A DNA stretch of 64,000 nucleotides, from contig OZ021724.1 in assembly GCA_963978545.1 (NCBI GenBank), forward strand, positions 99,245,792 to 99,309,791, given 5' to 3'. This document shows positions 43,701 through 50,772 of the stretch, in pieces (position 1 is the first letter of the stretch; every line of letters begins with the position of its first letter). Position numbers and translations under genes: made by a program. The stretch comes from Linyphia triangularis (Eukaryota > Arthropoda > Arachnida > Araneae > Linyphiidae). The notes under the pieces are model-generated. The model had not been told where the DNA came from. It was given only the letters and a program-made list of their open reading frames with translations, and ran no database searches.

Positions 43701-44805
43701 GAAAGGTGCAAGGGAGTATACTCGCATTCATCTGGCATCTGAACATTTTGGAAATGTGGAGAAAATAAGTTTAAAAAGCAAGCCATGTGCTTATTATTGC
43801 ATTCTTGTTGGTATGTTCTATTAAAGTAATCTATAGGGCTGTTCATTTAAAGTAATTAATTTAGATAGAAAAAAGTGATGCAAAACTAACATTTTACTAG
43901 AAAATTAATTTAACACTGTTGACCGGTAATTTTACTGAGAATTTATCCCATGTCACCGGCTATTATTTTATAATTGGCCAGGCTTGGAGCCCCGAAACTT
44001 TGGGGGTTCCGAAATTTTAAAGTTGTTGTAGTTAAATTGAACACCAGGTCCATTTTTTCTTTTTAATTACGTTTTGAACACAAATAAACAAACTTAAACT
44101 GATTTTAAGTAGCAGCTGTTAAACAACTAAATCTCGGAAAAGAGTAAAATTAAGGTGAATTACATTTTGGTTTTTTGTTGCTCGACTTTGGACTGGATGA
44201 TTTTGGATGGTTATCTATAAACTTGCAGACTAAAGCTTGGCGTCCACTATCGCTAAGCAGAGCAGATCAGAGTGGATTAGAGCCAAATACAAGGCTGCCA
44301 ATGTCTACTATAGCACGAGCTACAATGGACGTTGACAGCCTTGTAATTGGCTCTAATCCACTACGCTCTGCCCTGCTCAACGATAGTGGACGCCAAGCTT
44401 AAAGACGTTAATCCTTCCGGCAAGCACTGTCAATATAACTATTGGTTGCTCTCAAAATTTTGTATAGTGCCCCGAAAACATGTGTATTGGGCCCCGAGGG
44501 ATTACAGTCGGGTCTTGAACAGCGCACTGAGAAAACAACGGTGATGCAAAAAAAATTTAAACTTCTAGGAGTAGCTTGCTCTTTTTCCACAATAGACTGG
44601 ATTAATATGCAGTATAACAATTTGTGATTTGAAGGTTGAACCATTTCAGCTTACCAAACTGCCTTTTATTTCAGCTATTCGTGAGCAAGGAATGGGCGAC
44701 TGGTCGAAGAACTTTCTGGCTGCTCCTGGTGCAGAACGAAGACAGTTTGCCTCAAGGTTTCCAAGCTCTTCATCGGTCCCTGATGAAAATGCAGACAGAT
44801 TGTGA
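16500..44805 (+). CDS. BicC: Bicaudal-C, KH and SAM domain RNA-binding protein
   Basis: Cytoplasmic translational regulator. Family members recruit the CCR4-NOT deadenylase to mRNAs and polymerise through the SAM domain. Eighteen exons: 16500-16785, 19721-19764, 21150-21219, 21931-22010, 22647-22859, 23344-23586, 26286-26573, 27842-27899, 27991-28064, 31038-31236, 32540-32761, 33833-33974, 36061-36275, 38328-38467, 39572-39665, 39745-39887, 42353-42449, 44675-44805. The sum is 2,739 nt (912 aa plus stop) with every phase consistent. Landmarks: EERFRIDRKKLE near 79-90, SWPSKLKIGAKSKKDPH near 120, canonical KH loop GKGG at 180-183, degenerate KH loop GSCN at 333-336, SAM about 812-870. The start is the first ATG after an in-frame TAA at 16482. 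Introns 4, 12 and 14 use GC donors. A non-coding 5' exon cannot be excluded. Confidence 0.96.
17060..18122 (+). pseudogene. degenerate LINE 3' half (RNase H and C-terminal region)
   Basis: In BicC intron 1. Pieces on the plus strand read IPGHARIMGNER (RNase H, family W-V-P-G-H-x-G-I-x-G-N-E) at about 17527, then SRQRQVIFSRLSIGHTRF and CSTCNVIFSVLHFLTDCPRF (17733-17978), the Cys/His C-terminal motif of jockey/CR1-like LINEs. Frames are broken by stops and shifts. It ends in a tail module GGCGCAGTATGGCCCTCGTG near 18080. A SINE A copy at 17285-17463 is inserted in it. Confidence 0.75.
17285..17463 (+). mobile_element. SINE family A, copy 3
   Basis: Full-length plus-strand copy with a perfect 14-bp target duplication CATAACTGAAATTT (17271-17284 and 17464-17477). 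Inserted into the LINE relic in BicC intron 1. Confidence 0.93.
18130..19690. other. BicC intron 1, remainder
   Basis: No gene recognised. Contains C- and G-homopolymer runs at about 18287-18296, 19240-19250 and 19397-19410. The open frame spanning the two G-runs on the minus strand is a low-complexity artefact. Confidence 0.4.
19721..19764 (+). CDS. BicC: BicC exon 2
   Basis: A short 44-nt exon encoding VNGTIENADVFFQR, phase 1 to 0, donor AGG|GTAAGT. A second acceptor TCTCACAG at 19696, with the stronger pyrimidine tract, would extend the exon by 24 nt in frame (8 extra residues, no stop). Both forms are compatible with the family. Confidence 0.85.
21150..21219 (+). CDS. BicC: BicC exon 3
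   Basis: Encodes VMGETSTQISWPSKLKIGAK and SKK, part of the first KH unit, which in this family lacks a GXXG loop. Phase 0 to 1, donor AAG|GTAAGT. Confidence 0.95.
21931..22010 (+). CDS. BicC: BicC exon 4 (GC donor)
   Basis: Encodes DPHVKVVGQPEAVQMAKEKI followed by LEILDTK, finishing the first KH unit. It ends ACAAAG|GCAAGT. Using the downstream GT would add 4 nt and break the frame into exon 5, so the intron is GC-AG. Confidence 0.93.
22051..22581. mobile_element. candidate DNA element filling BicC intron 4
   Basis: Inverted ends AAGGCTAATTTACACGTTGCC (left) and GGTAACGTGTAAATAAGCTT (right) lie 40 bp after exon 4 and 65 bp before exon 5. Most of this GC-AG intron is therefore the element. 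The target duplication is not clear. Confidence 0.5.
22647..22859 (+). CDS. BicC: BicC exon 5, canonical KH domain
   Basis: Begins KNRVTLKMDVSHSDHSYIIG and contains the intact RNA-binding loop GKGG (residues 180-183), then EETGCHIHFPDSNR and QVSIAGQAAGVEMARAKIR. Phase 0 at both ends, donor AGG|GTATGG. Confidence 0.96.
23344..23586 (+). CDS. BicC: BicC exon 6, KH-like domain
   Basis: Encodes DHLPLVFTFELP and SPAIQHIQQTYSFNVVFRP, then LLVVRGCQ. This is a KH-like fold without GXXG, which acts structurally in the family. Phase 0 to 0, donor ACG|GTAAGA. Confidence 0.95.
23803..23981. mobile_element. palindromic MITE, CTTGGCGTCCACTATCG family, copy a
   Basis: Inverted termini CTTGGCGTCCACTATCGC and GCGATAGTGGACGCCAAG. 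The element is nearly a full palindrome with inner arms GGCTCTAATC and GATTAGAGCC. Copy b lies 120 bp away in the same intron, and others are at 44234 and 49731. Confidence 0.85.
24102..24255. mobile_element. palindromic MITE, CTTGGCGTCCACTATCG family, copy b
   Basis: Same termini as copy a, 154 bp, in BicC intron 6. Inner arms centre on CCTTGTAATTGGCTCTAATC and its complement. Confidence 0.85.
24815..24960 (+). mobile_element. SINE family A, copy 4 (5'-truncated)
   Basis: Starts inside the tRNA-like head at GACCGGGAGG and runs to the normal 3' end. Flanked by a 9-bp duplication GCTTAAGCA (24806-24814 and 24961-24969). The 5' truncation plus duplication indicates LINE-driven target-primed insertion. 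Confidence 0.88.
25146..25200 (+). repeat. LINE-type 3' tail remnant
   Basis: GGCGCAGTATGCCCGTG...CTTGCGCC followed by AAACTCCTACCAACC reproduces the hairpin tail module seen at the LINE relic (18080) and in SINE A. No coding remains, and the surrounding short ORF has no recognised domain. Confidence 0.5.
26286..26573 (+). CDS. BicC: BicC exon 7, KH domain with altered loop and insertion
   Basis: Encodes TEIAAQHHPFVMGSCNVNKQ with GSCN where relatives have GRNG, so the second loop glycine is lost. Between FPD and KSTV about 33 residues replace the usual 6. The insert is proline- and glutamine-containing (PVTPQQQLPL). A possible cryptic intron in it (26437-26506) is 70 nt and would break the frame. 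Phase 0 to 0. Confidence 0.93.
26627..27840. other. BicC intron 7
   Basis: About 1.2 kb of AT-rich intron in which I see neither a gene nor a recognisable element. Confidence 0.5.
27842..27899 (+). CDS. BicC: BicC exon 8
   Basis: Encodes KCLPLVLMFDLKEGQELDP, the LPLVLMFD strand motif that opens the last KH-like unit. Phase 0 to 1, donor CAG|GTAATT. Confidence 0.94.
27991..28064 (+). CDS. BicC: BicC exon 9
   Basis: Encodes VMVNNFMEAFNISIMVRPKI and KENTK, the continuation of the KH-like unit. Phase 1 to 0, donor AAG|GTAATT. Confidence 0.93.
28122..28514 (-). pseudogene. LINE 3' fragment, second copy
   Basis: A 126-codon minus-strand frame containing TNTRLSRLASGHLKGLAYSG, QASPQHILDCLGL and VNGFTDIV before TGA. 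This is the C-terminal region of a non-LTR retrotransposon and shares QASPxHxLxCL and the VNGxxDxV end with the fragment at 930-1200. The stop sits within the perfect hairpin TGTCTGAC-TTC-GTCAGACA (28122-28140). It lies antisense in BicC intron 9 and is 5'-truncated. Confidence 0.8.
29626..30521. mobile_element. hAT-type element, GGGGTGTAGTGGAGCGGGAACG family, copy 1 (degraded)
   Basis: Left end TAGGGGTGTAGTGGAGCGGG and right-end text GCGTTCCCACC...TTTTACACATCAG match the intact relative at 61357-62156. The right terminus is degraded and no duplication is visible. In BicC intron 9. Confidence 0.65.
31038..31236 (+). CDS. BicC: BicC exon 10
   Basis: Encodes SVLIRGAEKDSKILFQVRKD and ILGLEED, completing the KH region, then a serine-rich linker. 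Phase 0 to 1, donor CAAG|GTATGC. Confidence 0.93.
32078..32292. mobile_element. piggyBac-like TTAA MITE, CCTTTAACTGC family, copy a
   Basis: A 215-bp element between TTAA (32074-32077) and TTAA (32293-32296), with ends CCTTTAACTGCTG and ACAGCAGTTAAAGG. It carries a short palindrome GCGGTCTGTCAGACCGC and a diverged GGCGCA-type tail module. In BicC intron 10. Copy b lies in opposite orientation at 39963-40169. Confidence 0.85.
32540..32761 (+). CDS. BicC: BicC exon 11, low-complexity linker
   Basis: Encodes a Gln/Asn/Pro-rich linker (LNILSNIIQQNPQIVGLLNN, PQQPPQMV). No domain. Such linkers are usually disordered. Phase 1 to 1, donor GGA|GTAAGT. Confidence 0.9.
33833..33974 (+). CDS. BicC: BicC exon 12 (GC donor)
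   Basis: Encodes VENWINRPDRSYAFSSGVSV and on to FMPTSNR. It ends CAACAG|GCAAGT. The downstream GT would put exon 13 out of its open frame, so this is a second GC-AG intron. Phase 1 to 2. Confidence 0.88.
34139..34416. mobile_element. foldback MITE, ACTAGTAAGGATC family
   Basis: Imperfect inverted arms of about 95 bp (34139-34233 and 34322-34416) begin and end with ACTAGTAAGGATC and its complement. The loop is about 90 bp. It abuts the solo LTR that starts at 34416. In BicC intron 12. Confidence 0.8.
34416..35117 (-). mobile_element. solo LTR (gypsy-like), copy 1
   Basis: On the minus strand it starts TGTTAAGAATTTTTG and ends CCATCCACTCAGCA, so it has TG...CA ends. CTAG flanks it on both sides as a 4-bp duplication. 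No internal retroviral-type coding region follows, so it is a solo LTR. A second copy is at 39918-40782. Minus-strand LTR text includes a promoter-like TATA region near 34740. Confidence 0.75.
35819..35992 (+). mobile_element. SINE family A, copy 5
   Basis: Lacks the first dozen bases of the head. Flanks CATTATTGC (35810-35818) and CATTGTTGC (35993-36001) form a 9-bp duplication with one mismatch. It ends about 70 bp before BicC exon 13. Confidence 0.85.
36061..36275 (+). CDS. BicC: BicC exon 13, serine-rich linker
   Basis: Encodes FFSNGFECKSDMSSQPESSA and ELLSDYGNRKLTANN. Phase 2 to 1, donor ATG|GTCAGT. A SINE A copy ends about 70 bp upstream of its acceptor. Confidence 0.9.
36662..36964. 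mobile_element. piggyBac-like TTAA MITE, CACRTTCG family
   Basis: TTAA (36658-36661) then CACATTCGCTGCCACC, and GGCAACGAACGTG then TTAA (36965-36968). A 303-bp element with about 15-bp inverted ends, in BicC intron 13. A similar right end (CTCAACGTGTTAA) occurs at 47664-47676. Confidence 0.7.
37259..37440 (+). mobile_element. SINE family A, copy 6
   Basis: Near full-length, flanked by AACAGCATT (37250-37258 and 37441-37449). Its 3' end carries an A-rich extension (AACCAACAAAA). In BicC intron 13. Confidence 0.9.
38007..38250. mobile_element. foldback MITE with arms of about 100 bp
   Basis: CTATACTAAACTTCAACTTA at the left and its exact complement at the right. The arms extend through TAGACGGTAGATCGTCAC and CCATTTTGGCGG, and the loop is short. 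It lies about 80 bp upstream of BicC exon 14 and would form a stable hairpin in the pre-mRNA. Confidence 0.85.
38328..38467 (+). CDS. BicC: BicC exon 14, GFSKSMP motif (GC donor)
   Basis: Encodes TPNNLWSGYGFSKSMPDF, a motif conserved between insect and vertebrate BicC upstream of SAM. It ends TTGGAG|GCGAGT. Using the GT 4 nt downstream makes the next codon TGA, so a third GC-AG intron is required. Phase 1 to 0. Confidence 0.92.
38706..39342. mobile_element. hAT-type element, TAGAGGTCG / ATATCGATA family, copy 1
   Basis: A 637-bp element with ends TAGAGGTCGGCGATA and ACGACCTTTA, flanked by a perfect 8-bp duplication ATGATTAT (38698-38705 and 39343-39350). It has AT-rich subterminal ATATCGATA repeats and no transposase. 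In BicC intron 14. Confidence 0.88.
39572..39665 (+). CDS. BicC: BicC exon 15
   Basis: Encodes ADNTSISNVEAAAAKAWRAD and IPDKNDSPLEQ, a linker before SAM. Phase 0 to 1, donor CAAG|GTAAGA. The following intron is only 79 bp. Confidence 0.9.
39745..39887 (+). CDS. BicC: BicC exon 16, SAM domain N-terminal half
   Basis: Encodes SIKTLEQLLRLLDLEKYSDV and FLHHE, helices 1-2 of SAM. Phase 1 to 0, donor GAG|GTGAGT. A solo LTR begins 30 bp downstream. Confidence 0.95.
39918..40782 (-). mobile_element. solo LTR (gypsy-like), copy 2, with nested MITE
   Basis: Homologous to 34416-35117. The minus-strand 3' end is CCATCCACGCAACA. Flanked by ATAT (39914-39917 and 40783-40786). It is interrupted by the TTAA MITE at 39963-40169, and copy 1 lacks that insert. 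It starts 30 bp downstream of the SAM exon 16 donor. Confidence 0.8.
39963..40169. mobile_element. piggyBac-like TTAA MITE, CCTTTAACTGC family, copy b
   Basis: Flanked by TTAA (39959-39962 and 40170-40173). The uninterrupted LTR copy reads AGATCAAAACTTG at this point, against AGATTAA...TTAAAACTTG here, which confirms the insertion. It contains GGCGCAATATGGACC...CTTGCGCC. Confidence 0.9.
40918..41702. mobile_element. large foldback element in BicC intron 16
   Basis: Left arm CCATCGATATAAACTGGATA...AATGAAGCCATTGCC recurs inverted at 41640-41702. Further in, TTAATTAGTAATGTGCAAAA and TAAGGTTTTTCCCATT-like text pair across 41050-41165 and 41440-41560. The arms are roughly 250 bp and imperfect. 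A second smaller palindrome, CAGTCTATCCAGTTTAT with its complement, sits at 41355-41402. Confidence 0.7.
42353..42449 (+). CDS. BicC: BicC exon 17, SAM domain C-terminal half
   Basis: Encodes IDLTIFLTLTEIDLQHLNIS and YGARRKMLTAIS, the mid-loop and long C-terminal helix (G-A-R-R-K-M motif). Phase 0 to 1, donor CTG|GTAAGT. Confidence 0.95.
42557..42725. mobile_element. MITE, AGAGCCACTCGAGTGG family, copy a
   Basis: Inverted ends CTTATTATGCAGAGCCACT and AGTGGTTCTGTATAGTAATAG. The interior (CATGCGATCCTATGGAGC) matches copy b at 43371-43545. In BicC intron 17. Confidence 0.65.
42735..43353. mobile_element. foldback element, GACTGCAATTTTTGGACCC family, copy 1
   Basis: Arms of about 200 bp: GACTGCAATTTTTGGACCC, TTTCTATAAAA, GTGAGTAGATTACGA and GCCGAAACTGATC recur inverted toward 43353. 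It lies between the two copies of the previous MITE. A partial relative is at 50773-51185. Confidence 0.8.
43371..43545. mobile_element. MITE, AGAGCCACTCGAGTGG family, copy b
   Basis: Ends GGCTTTTATTACACAGAATC and GAGTGGCTCTGTATAATACG. Interior CATGCAATCGCATGGAGC matches copy a. The two copies bracket the foldback element. Confidence 0.6.
44234..44400. mobile_element. palindromic MITE, CTTGGCGTCCACTATCG family, copy c
   Basis: AAGCTTGGCGTCCACTATCG at the left and CGATAGTGGACGCCAAGCTT at the right, 167 bp. Located 275 bp upstream of BicC exon 18. Confidence 0.85.
44675..44805 (+). CDS. BicC: BicC exon 18, C-terminal tail and stop
   Basis: Encodes AIREQGMGDWSKNFLAAPGA and on to PDENADRL, with TGA at 44803-44805. 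The short polar tail after SAM is normal for the family. The longer open frame seen here in another reading frame is spurious. Confidence 0.92.
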
Positions 44806-45914
44806 ACGCGGCAAGGAATTTCGCAATGCTAATCCAGGGAATGTTGACGGAAACTTGATTCAGCTACTTGTCGAACACTGCCCGATGAAGTTTTTTGCGG
44901 GGAAACTTCGTTCTATGTTTCCGCCGATAGAAATGACTTTCGATGTTGGCCGTTTGCTTTGAGTTCTATAGTGTCCATTTTGTGTCGGACAATTTTCTAT
45001 AGCTTCCAAAACTGAGTTTTGCTGTTTAAAAAAAAAAATTAAGCTGCCTAAGGCGCCAGTAAAATTCTTGAATTTTATTAAAAGAAGTTCATTCCCTTTT
45101 TAGAATATTCGACCCAATTTCGTACGAGATTCGGCCATACAAGGCTTTCGTATACTTTAACAATTAAATTATGTAACATTCAAACACGCGTATTTATAAA
45201 AATAAAATTGGGTAAATAGTTTAAATTATGACTCTTTTTATAGACTTAAAAGTCCGACACTGCTGTTTCTTGCATCTACATTTTAAACCGAAACTTTCCA
45301 CTAAAACAACTAATATGCATTTTAGTTTTTAATGTCTAATTAGTGATATTAACAATTGCTTGATCATTTTAAAACTTGTTACGAATCTAATTTAACCCTC
45401 TGATTACCATTTTCATGTTGTAGTTTTGAGAATGCATAAGTCTCGGATTGTGTTCTAAAGTTTCAATGTTTTTTAAATGAAGTTTCCAATTTGACAAAAT
45501 GTTTCGACTATTTGCTTTGTTTATAATAACGTCTATGGGACATTTTTCTTGTTTAAGTGTTTTACGTAGTTTCTAACTTTTTAAACGTTTTTTTGGTCCG
45601 TCGAACCGGAACCAATTGTTTGAGAAATTTCTTTTGAAGGAGTTGATCTTGTTGAATTGTTGACTTGGAGTCTTAATATTACAACTTCAGTCTTTGCGCA
45701 AAACAAATGTTTAAGAATCAAAGTTAAAAAATATGCAATCCAATAGAGGATTGTATTCTTGCTTTAAGGACTTTGAGATTAACAGAGTGAATTGTTTGAA
45801 CTGAATGCTAGACTATGTATAACCCATTCCAACTGTATTAGATTTTTACTGTTGTATGACTGTTTGTTTTAAAGTCGACAGTAAGTTCTTTTTTATCAAG
45901 AGTTTGAAAATTTC

Positions 45915-45920
45915 AATAAA
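45915..45920 (+). terminator. BicC: candidate BicC poly(A) signal
   Basis: AATAAA about 1.1 kb after the stop codon, within AT-rich 3' UTR-like sequence free of recognised repeats. An earlier AATAAA at 45201-45206 would give a 0.4-kb 3' UTR. Confidence 0.5.
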
Positions 45921-46590
45921 GATTTCTAAATAATAGGTCGTTTTTATTTTCTAATATTTATACAGGTAAACTTGTTTGGACAGGGACTAAAGCGTTTATA
46001 GTAAGCAAGTTTATATTGTTGCTGAATCTAAAATTTGTTTTAACGGTCGGATTGGCATTGTATTCATGTATTAAAACACTTCCCAATCACTGGAGTTTTA
46101 AAAATAATTATATAGATGAAAATGTCAGTTTGTGCCTTGTTACGACAAGACTGTGTCATCAAGGACTTCAACCGAAACAATTTAGCCCGTTAAAGATTAC
46201 ACATGACCCAGTTAAGCTATCAATGTTTTTGATAGTCTAAAAATCTGAATGTACAGTTGACTTGATTAATTTTTAAATCCTTTATTACCTTAAATATCGT
46301 TTGCGGTGGGCGAATCTGGAGGGTTAATAAACCAGTTCCATCATCCAATCGAGCAGAAACTCGGTAGATTGACTCGCTGTCGATGGTAATGCTTTCCATC
46401 AAGTTTCGTAGGCAAAGAGTTGAATCTATGGCACGAAATCGATGGTGTTCTTTGAGTGGTCAAACACTATAAGCCATTTTGATTTCAAATCTAGTTTGTA
46501 AAGTTGTACAGCCAATTTTTATGGGCAATTGCATCTAAAGGATTTATAATAAACCATTTATTCTTGCATTTAAAGTAAAAAAAAATATTA

Positions 46591-47003
46591 CAGGGTGGCC
46601 ACAAAATTCAGGGAAAGTACCCTGATAATTCCCTGACAGATTTCTAAAAAATTCGCTGATTTTAGGGCAGACTTCTTAAAATTTCTCAAATTTTCTTAGG
46701 TTTTCCTGATGTCTAGACACCCTGATCAAATAGAACTTGTATGCTAAAGAGATAGTATGCAATTTTTAAAAAATAGTTTTGCTGGTAATGGAAAGTTTAA
46801 ATTATGGAATAACATTAAATTTCTAATGCCTTACCACTGCAAATCTCCAAGTAAATAGCGCCAAAATATGGATGAATGTGCCTTAAAACAAAATTTCCCT
46901 AATTTTCATGAAATTTTAGAAAGTTCCCTGACATTTCATTGAATTTTTCCAGAATCAAAAAGCTCCCCGACTTCCAGGTTTTCCCGGTTCTGTGGCCACT
47001 CTG
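46591..47003. mobile_element. CAGGGTGGCCAC element, copy 2
   Basis: Ends CAGGGTGGCCACAAAATTC and GTTCTGTGGCCACTCTG, with interior TCCCTGACA motifs as in copy 1. TATTA may be the flanking duplication. Intergenic between BicC and FAM210. Confidence 0.7.
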
Positions 47004-47441
47004 TATTAGTATATTTTCAAATTGGAATTGAAAGGTTAGAAATTTAAAAAGTAGACATTTTAATAGTATGTTAATCTTGATGGCCATCGAAGGAAAACTT
47101 CGATGCCAAGTTGCAATAAATTGCACAGCAACCAATTTGTCAGTTGTGTAGATTAGATAAAGTTTGTGCGCAAACGTATTGAATGATTCCGACTAGGGCA
47201 GCTTTCAATGGCTTCAAAATCTGCATTAAAAACGCAAAAACTAAATTGGTTTTCTAGTCTAGTAAACCTCATAATTTTTATTAAAAATCTTGAATAAAAA
47301 AAACCCCTGCGACTGTGATGGATGCTACATCAATATTTTTACATGCGTTTTGGGGGTAGTCAAGTTTTCAAACTTAATAACATTGGCAGTGCAATCAAAA
47401 TACTTCAAATATAAAACTGTTTACAGGGTTCAAACTGAATT

Positions 47442-47583
47442 TAAGACCGTGAGGTTGCGGGTTCGAGCCCCGTGTTAGGCATGGGTGTTTGTAAATGTAT
47501 GTTGGCTTGTCTAATGACGAATGTTTGGGCGCATTATAGCCCTCGTGTTGCTGACGGCGCCAGATACTCTGAAAACAGCCAAC
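47442..47583 (+). mobile_element. SINE family A, copy 7 (5'-truncated)
   Basis: Begins at GACCGTGAGG, the same internal point at which copy 4 begins, and ends CAGCCAAC. No clear target duplication. The Tc1 relic starts about 120 bp downstream. Confidence 0.82.
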
Positions 47584-47704
47584 GTATTGCTATACCGCAA
47601 TACCAGCGCTTCTAAGAAGCACGCGTTACCTGGAGGCAAACTCCTTATAAATTCGCGTGGCGCTCAACGTGTTAAGAACCTTCGAAAATTTGTTTTCTGG
47701 CATA

Positions 47705-49339
47705 CAGTGGCTCAAATAATTAAGAATACACTTCGTTTTTTGAGCACATTAGCACTTAGTAGGGAGAATGCGCTAAAAATGTAATTATAGCAAAACTTTT
47801 TGCAACGGTATTAAACTATGGACATTTTACTTTGTATATACACTAAAAATATAATAATTTATTAAAAATCATTAGTCATACAGCTTTAAAACTTTATTAG
47901 AAAATTTTGTAGTAAAAAAATTGAGAATACGCTTATGAAAAATGCTTATTTACCCCTAAATATTTTCAACTTGGCTGCTATTTTAATGTAATCTTGCATA
48001 TTATTTTTAACCTTTTCAATGATAATTTGTCATGAAATTTGTTATACTAACTTGAATCCAAACTTTTAAATAGAAAATTGCTCTTCGAAGAGAAACTAGT
48101 AATGATGTAAAGAAATTCCTATTCAAAATATTTATAAAAAAAAAAAGAGAAAAAAAAAGGAAAATCTTACTGAAATAGCTAAAATTGTTGGTAGAAGCCA
48201 CACGTGTCCAGAAAATCATTGGAAAATTTTAAAATGATGGATCGATTAAAAGTAGAAGAGAATTCTGAGGACATCACAAAAGGTACATTTTGAAAGAAAT
48301 CAAGGTTTATCATAAAGTGAATACAGTCAAATTTGCTGCAGAAACTTCTCAAATTATTCACACAAGTGTAAGTGCTGAAACTGTGCGAAATGTAATTAGA
48401 CAAGCTGAACACAAAAGTCGAACGGTTTCTTCCTAATTACTCGACAACTTGCAAAATCTGAAAGCGTTTGAAGTTTGTAAAAACTCAAATAATTGAAGGC
48501 AAATAACTTTTGGAAGAAAGTAATATAATATAGAGATGAAAGTAAATTCAACATTTTCGGTAGTAACGGCCGTTACATCGTAAAAAATGTCGTCCTTCAG
48601 TTAAGCGTTGTGATGGCTCTCATGGTTTGGGATTGTATGGCTTCAATCGGAGCAGGAAATTTAGTTTTTATAGAAGACATTATGAACCATACGGTTTACT
48701 TGGATATATTTCACAACAATCTAAACGAAAGTGCAAAGAATTTGGATTTAGATTGAAATTTCATCTTCTAGCATCACAGCGACCCCAAATGCAAGGCACG
48801 CAATGTCAAAATACGGGGTCTTTTTCATTGTAAAAAGCAGTTACACACACCACCAGACCTTCGACTTCAATATCAAAGACAATCTACGGGTCACACGCAA
48901 AACAGTGGTCCAAAAACATAAAATTAGAAATAAAGCCCATTTAAAACAAGTGTTGCAAGAATAATGGGGTAAAATATCTTCAGATACCATCAAAAAGTTG
49001 ATCAAATCGGTACCACGACGTTTGGATGACATTATAAATGCCAAAGGACGTGCTCCTAAATATAAACACTTTCTTCGTGTGTGATATACTACAAAAATTT
49101 CATTGGTGCATTCTTAATTTTTTGAGGTAAAAATCTGCATTATGTTTATTCAAAATGCTTCCGAAATTTTTCCTATTAGAAGTTTTTTGTTGATTGTTCT
49201 TTATTTTTACTCTAAATTAAACCATTTGTTATGTGTAAAATTAGTGACGTGTTTGCACTTCTTGGTAATGTGTTATTTATATTGAAAGCCGGATTTATCA
49301 AGTAAAAGTAAGGTGTATCCTCAGTTGTTTGAGCCACTG
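47705..49339 (+). pseudogene. Tc1/mariner transposon relic, copy 2
   Basis: A 1.6-kb element with inverted ends CAGTGGCTCAAATAATT and GTTGTTTGAGCCACTG, flanked by TA. The interior parallels copy 1 (ATGAAAGTAAATTCAACATT near 48537 corresponds to the DDE-region text NESEFNIFGS). Numerous stops and shifts, so no functional transposase. Confidence 0.82.
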
Positions 49340-49460
49340 TATCTTTAATGTGATTTCATAACAGCTTCGCCTATAGCGCTAAAATCAACATCTCTAGGGC
49401 GCAGTTTGTATTTAGCCTTAATAACAGACTTTGTTGATGTGGTCATCAATTTTTCATATG

Positions 49461-49961
49461 CAGGGTGCTATAACCAAAGCACATTAAAGGTGCACTTTCC
49501 GGACATGGTTTTCGCAAGTTGCTTATGCTAAAAAACACTTGCTGCGCTGGTAAAAAAAAACCCTCTTGTGACTCGCGAAATAAATACTGCTCACACGAGT
49601 ATAATAAAAATATGTCGGAGAATTCCGATATGGTGCGGATAAGAGGCGGTCACGCGGGGATAGCAAGTTTGAAGTTGTGTATCCAACTGCAAAATTTATA
49701 AAAATACATCTTAAAAAATTAAAGACTTTAAAGCTTGGTGTCCACTATTGCTAAGCAGAGCAGAGCTATCACTATAGCACAAGCCTCGAGCTACAATGGA
49801 CGTTGACAGCCTTGTAATTGGCTCTAATCCACTCCGATCTGATCTGCTCAGCGATAATGGACGCCAAGCTTTAGGGATCTCTAGGCAATTTCAAGTACTT
49901 TCAAGGCCTTGAAAACAAGTTAAAAAAATATTAAGCACTTTTAATGACCGTGGGAACCCTG
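49461..49961. mobile_element. CAGGGTTCCCAC-family element, copy 3, with nested MITE
   Basis: The right end ACCGTGGGAACCCTG and interior GGCGGTCACGCGGGGATAGC match the copy at 11225-11629. The left end is uncertain. The palindromic MITE at 49731-49871 interrupts it. Confidence 0.6.
49731..49871. mobile_element. palindromic MITE, CTTGGCGTCCACTATCG family, copy d
   Basis: Ends AAGCTTGGTGTCCACTATTG and AATGGACGCCAAGCTT, 141 bp, nested in the GGTTCCCAC element. Confidence 0.82.
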
Positions 49962-50772
49962 TGTTTAGCTTTTAACAACTGTCTGGCTTGCATGAACATT
50001 TTACCATGTACTTGACAATATTTTCTCTCAAAGAAATTTACTTTCTACAAAAATTAACCATTCAGTTTGAATTAACTTTTCCAGCTAAAAAGTGTTTATG
50101 TAGGTCTGAATTTTTTCGTAAAAATAAGTTTTTTATTTTTGTAAGGTGTATTTAGGAAATGCAACACTGCAATAATTTTTGTCACGAATACCACTTTAAA
50201 AGCCGATTATGATTGTTTTAATATTCATAGATATTTAGGAGAGTTATCTTGTCAGTATTCAATTTTTAAGTAAAATTGTTTTATATGATTCATAATTGAA
50301 GGGCAAATCTTGCATTATAGTAAACAAAACTTGCAAAAAAAAAAAAATTAAAAAAAAAAAAAAAAAATTTATGCATGTTATTTAATTTGAGGCAATGATA
50401 GCAAAGCTCTATGTGAAAGTATTAACAATTCCAGTTTCCCGAACTTCCCACATAATGTTGTTAGATTCTCAAACTTTCAATGATTGATATTTTCTGAAAA
50501 TATTTTTCATTAATGAGCATTTTCGATAAAGTAAAATTTATAACAAATATTTCAAAAGTTCGTATCCCGTGTACTTATAGTTCAAATCTAATTGAAAAGG
50601 CTAAATCCACCTGCACATTGGACCAAATAAACTAATCTCGTAGGATAAATTGAACTTAAGTGTCAAATGAAACTCGATTATAATGGCAATCAAAAATTGA
50701 ATAGAAAAATAGATAATAGTTCAATTATTCTATGACTCCTGAATCAGCACCCCGATGTTGCATATTGCTATT

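Noticed and set aside
44636..44962. 108-codon open frame at the end of BicC
   Set aside because: It overlaps exon 18 in the wrong frame. The phase from exon 17 gives a conserved BicC tail and the TGA at 44803.
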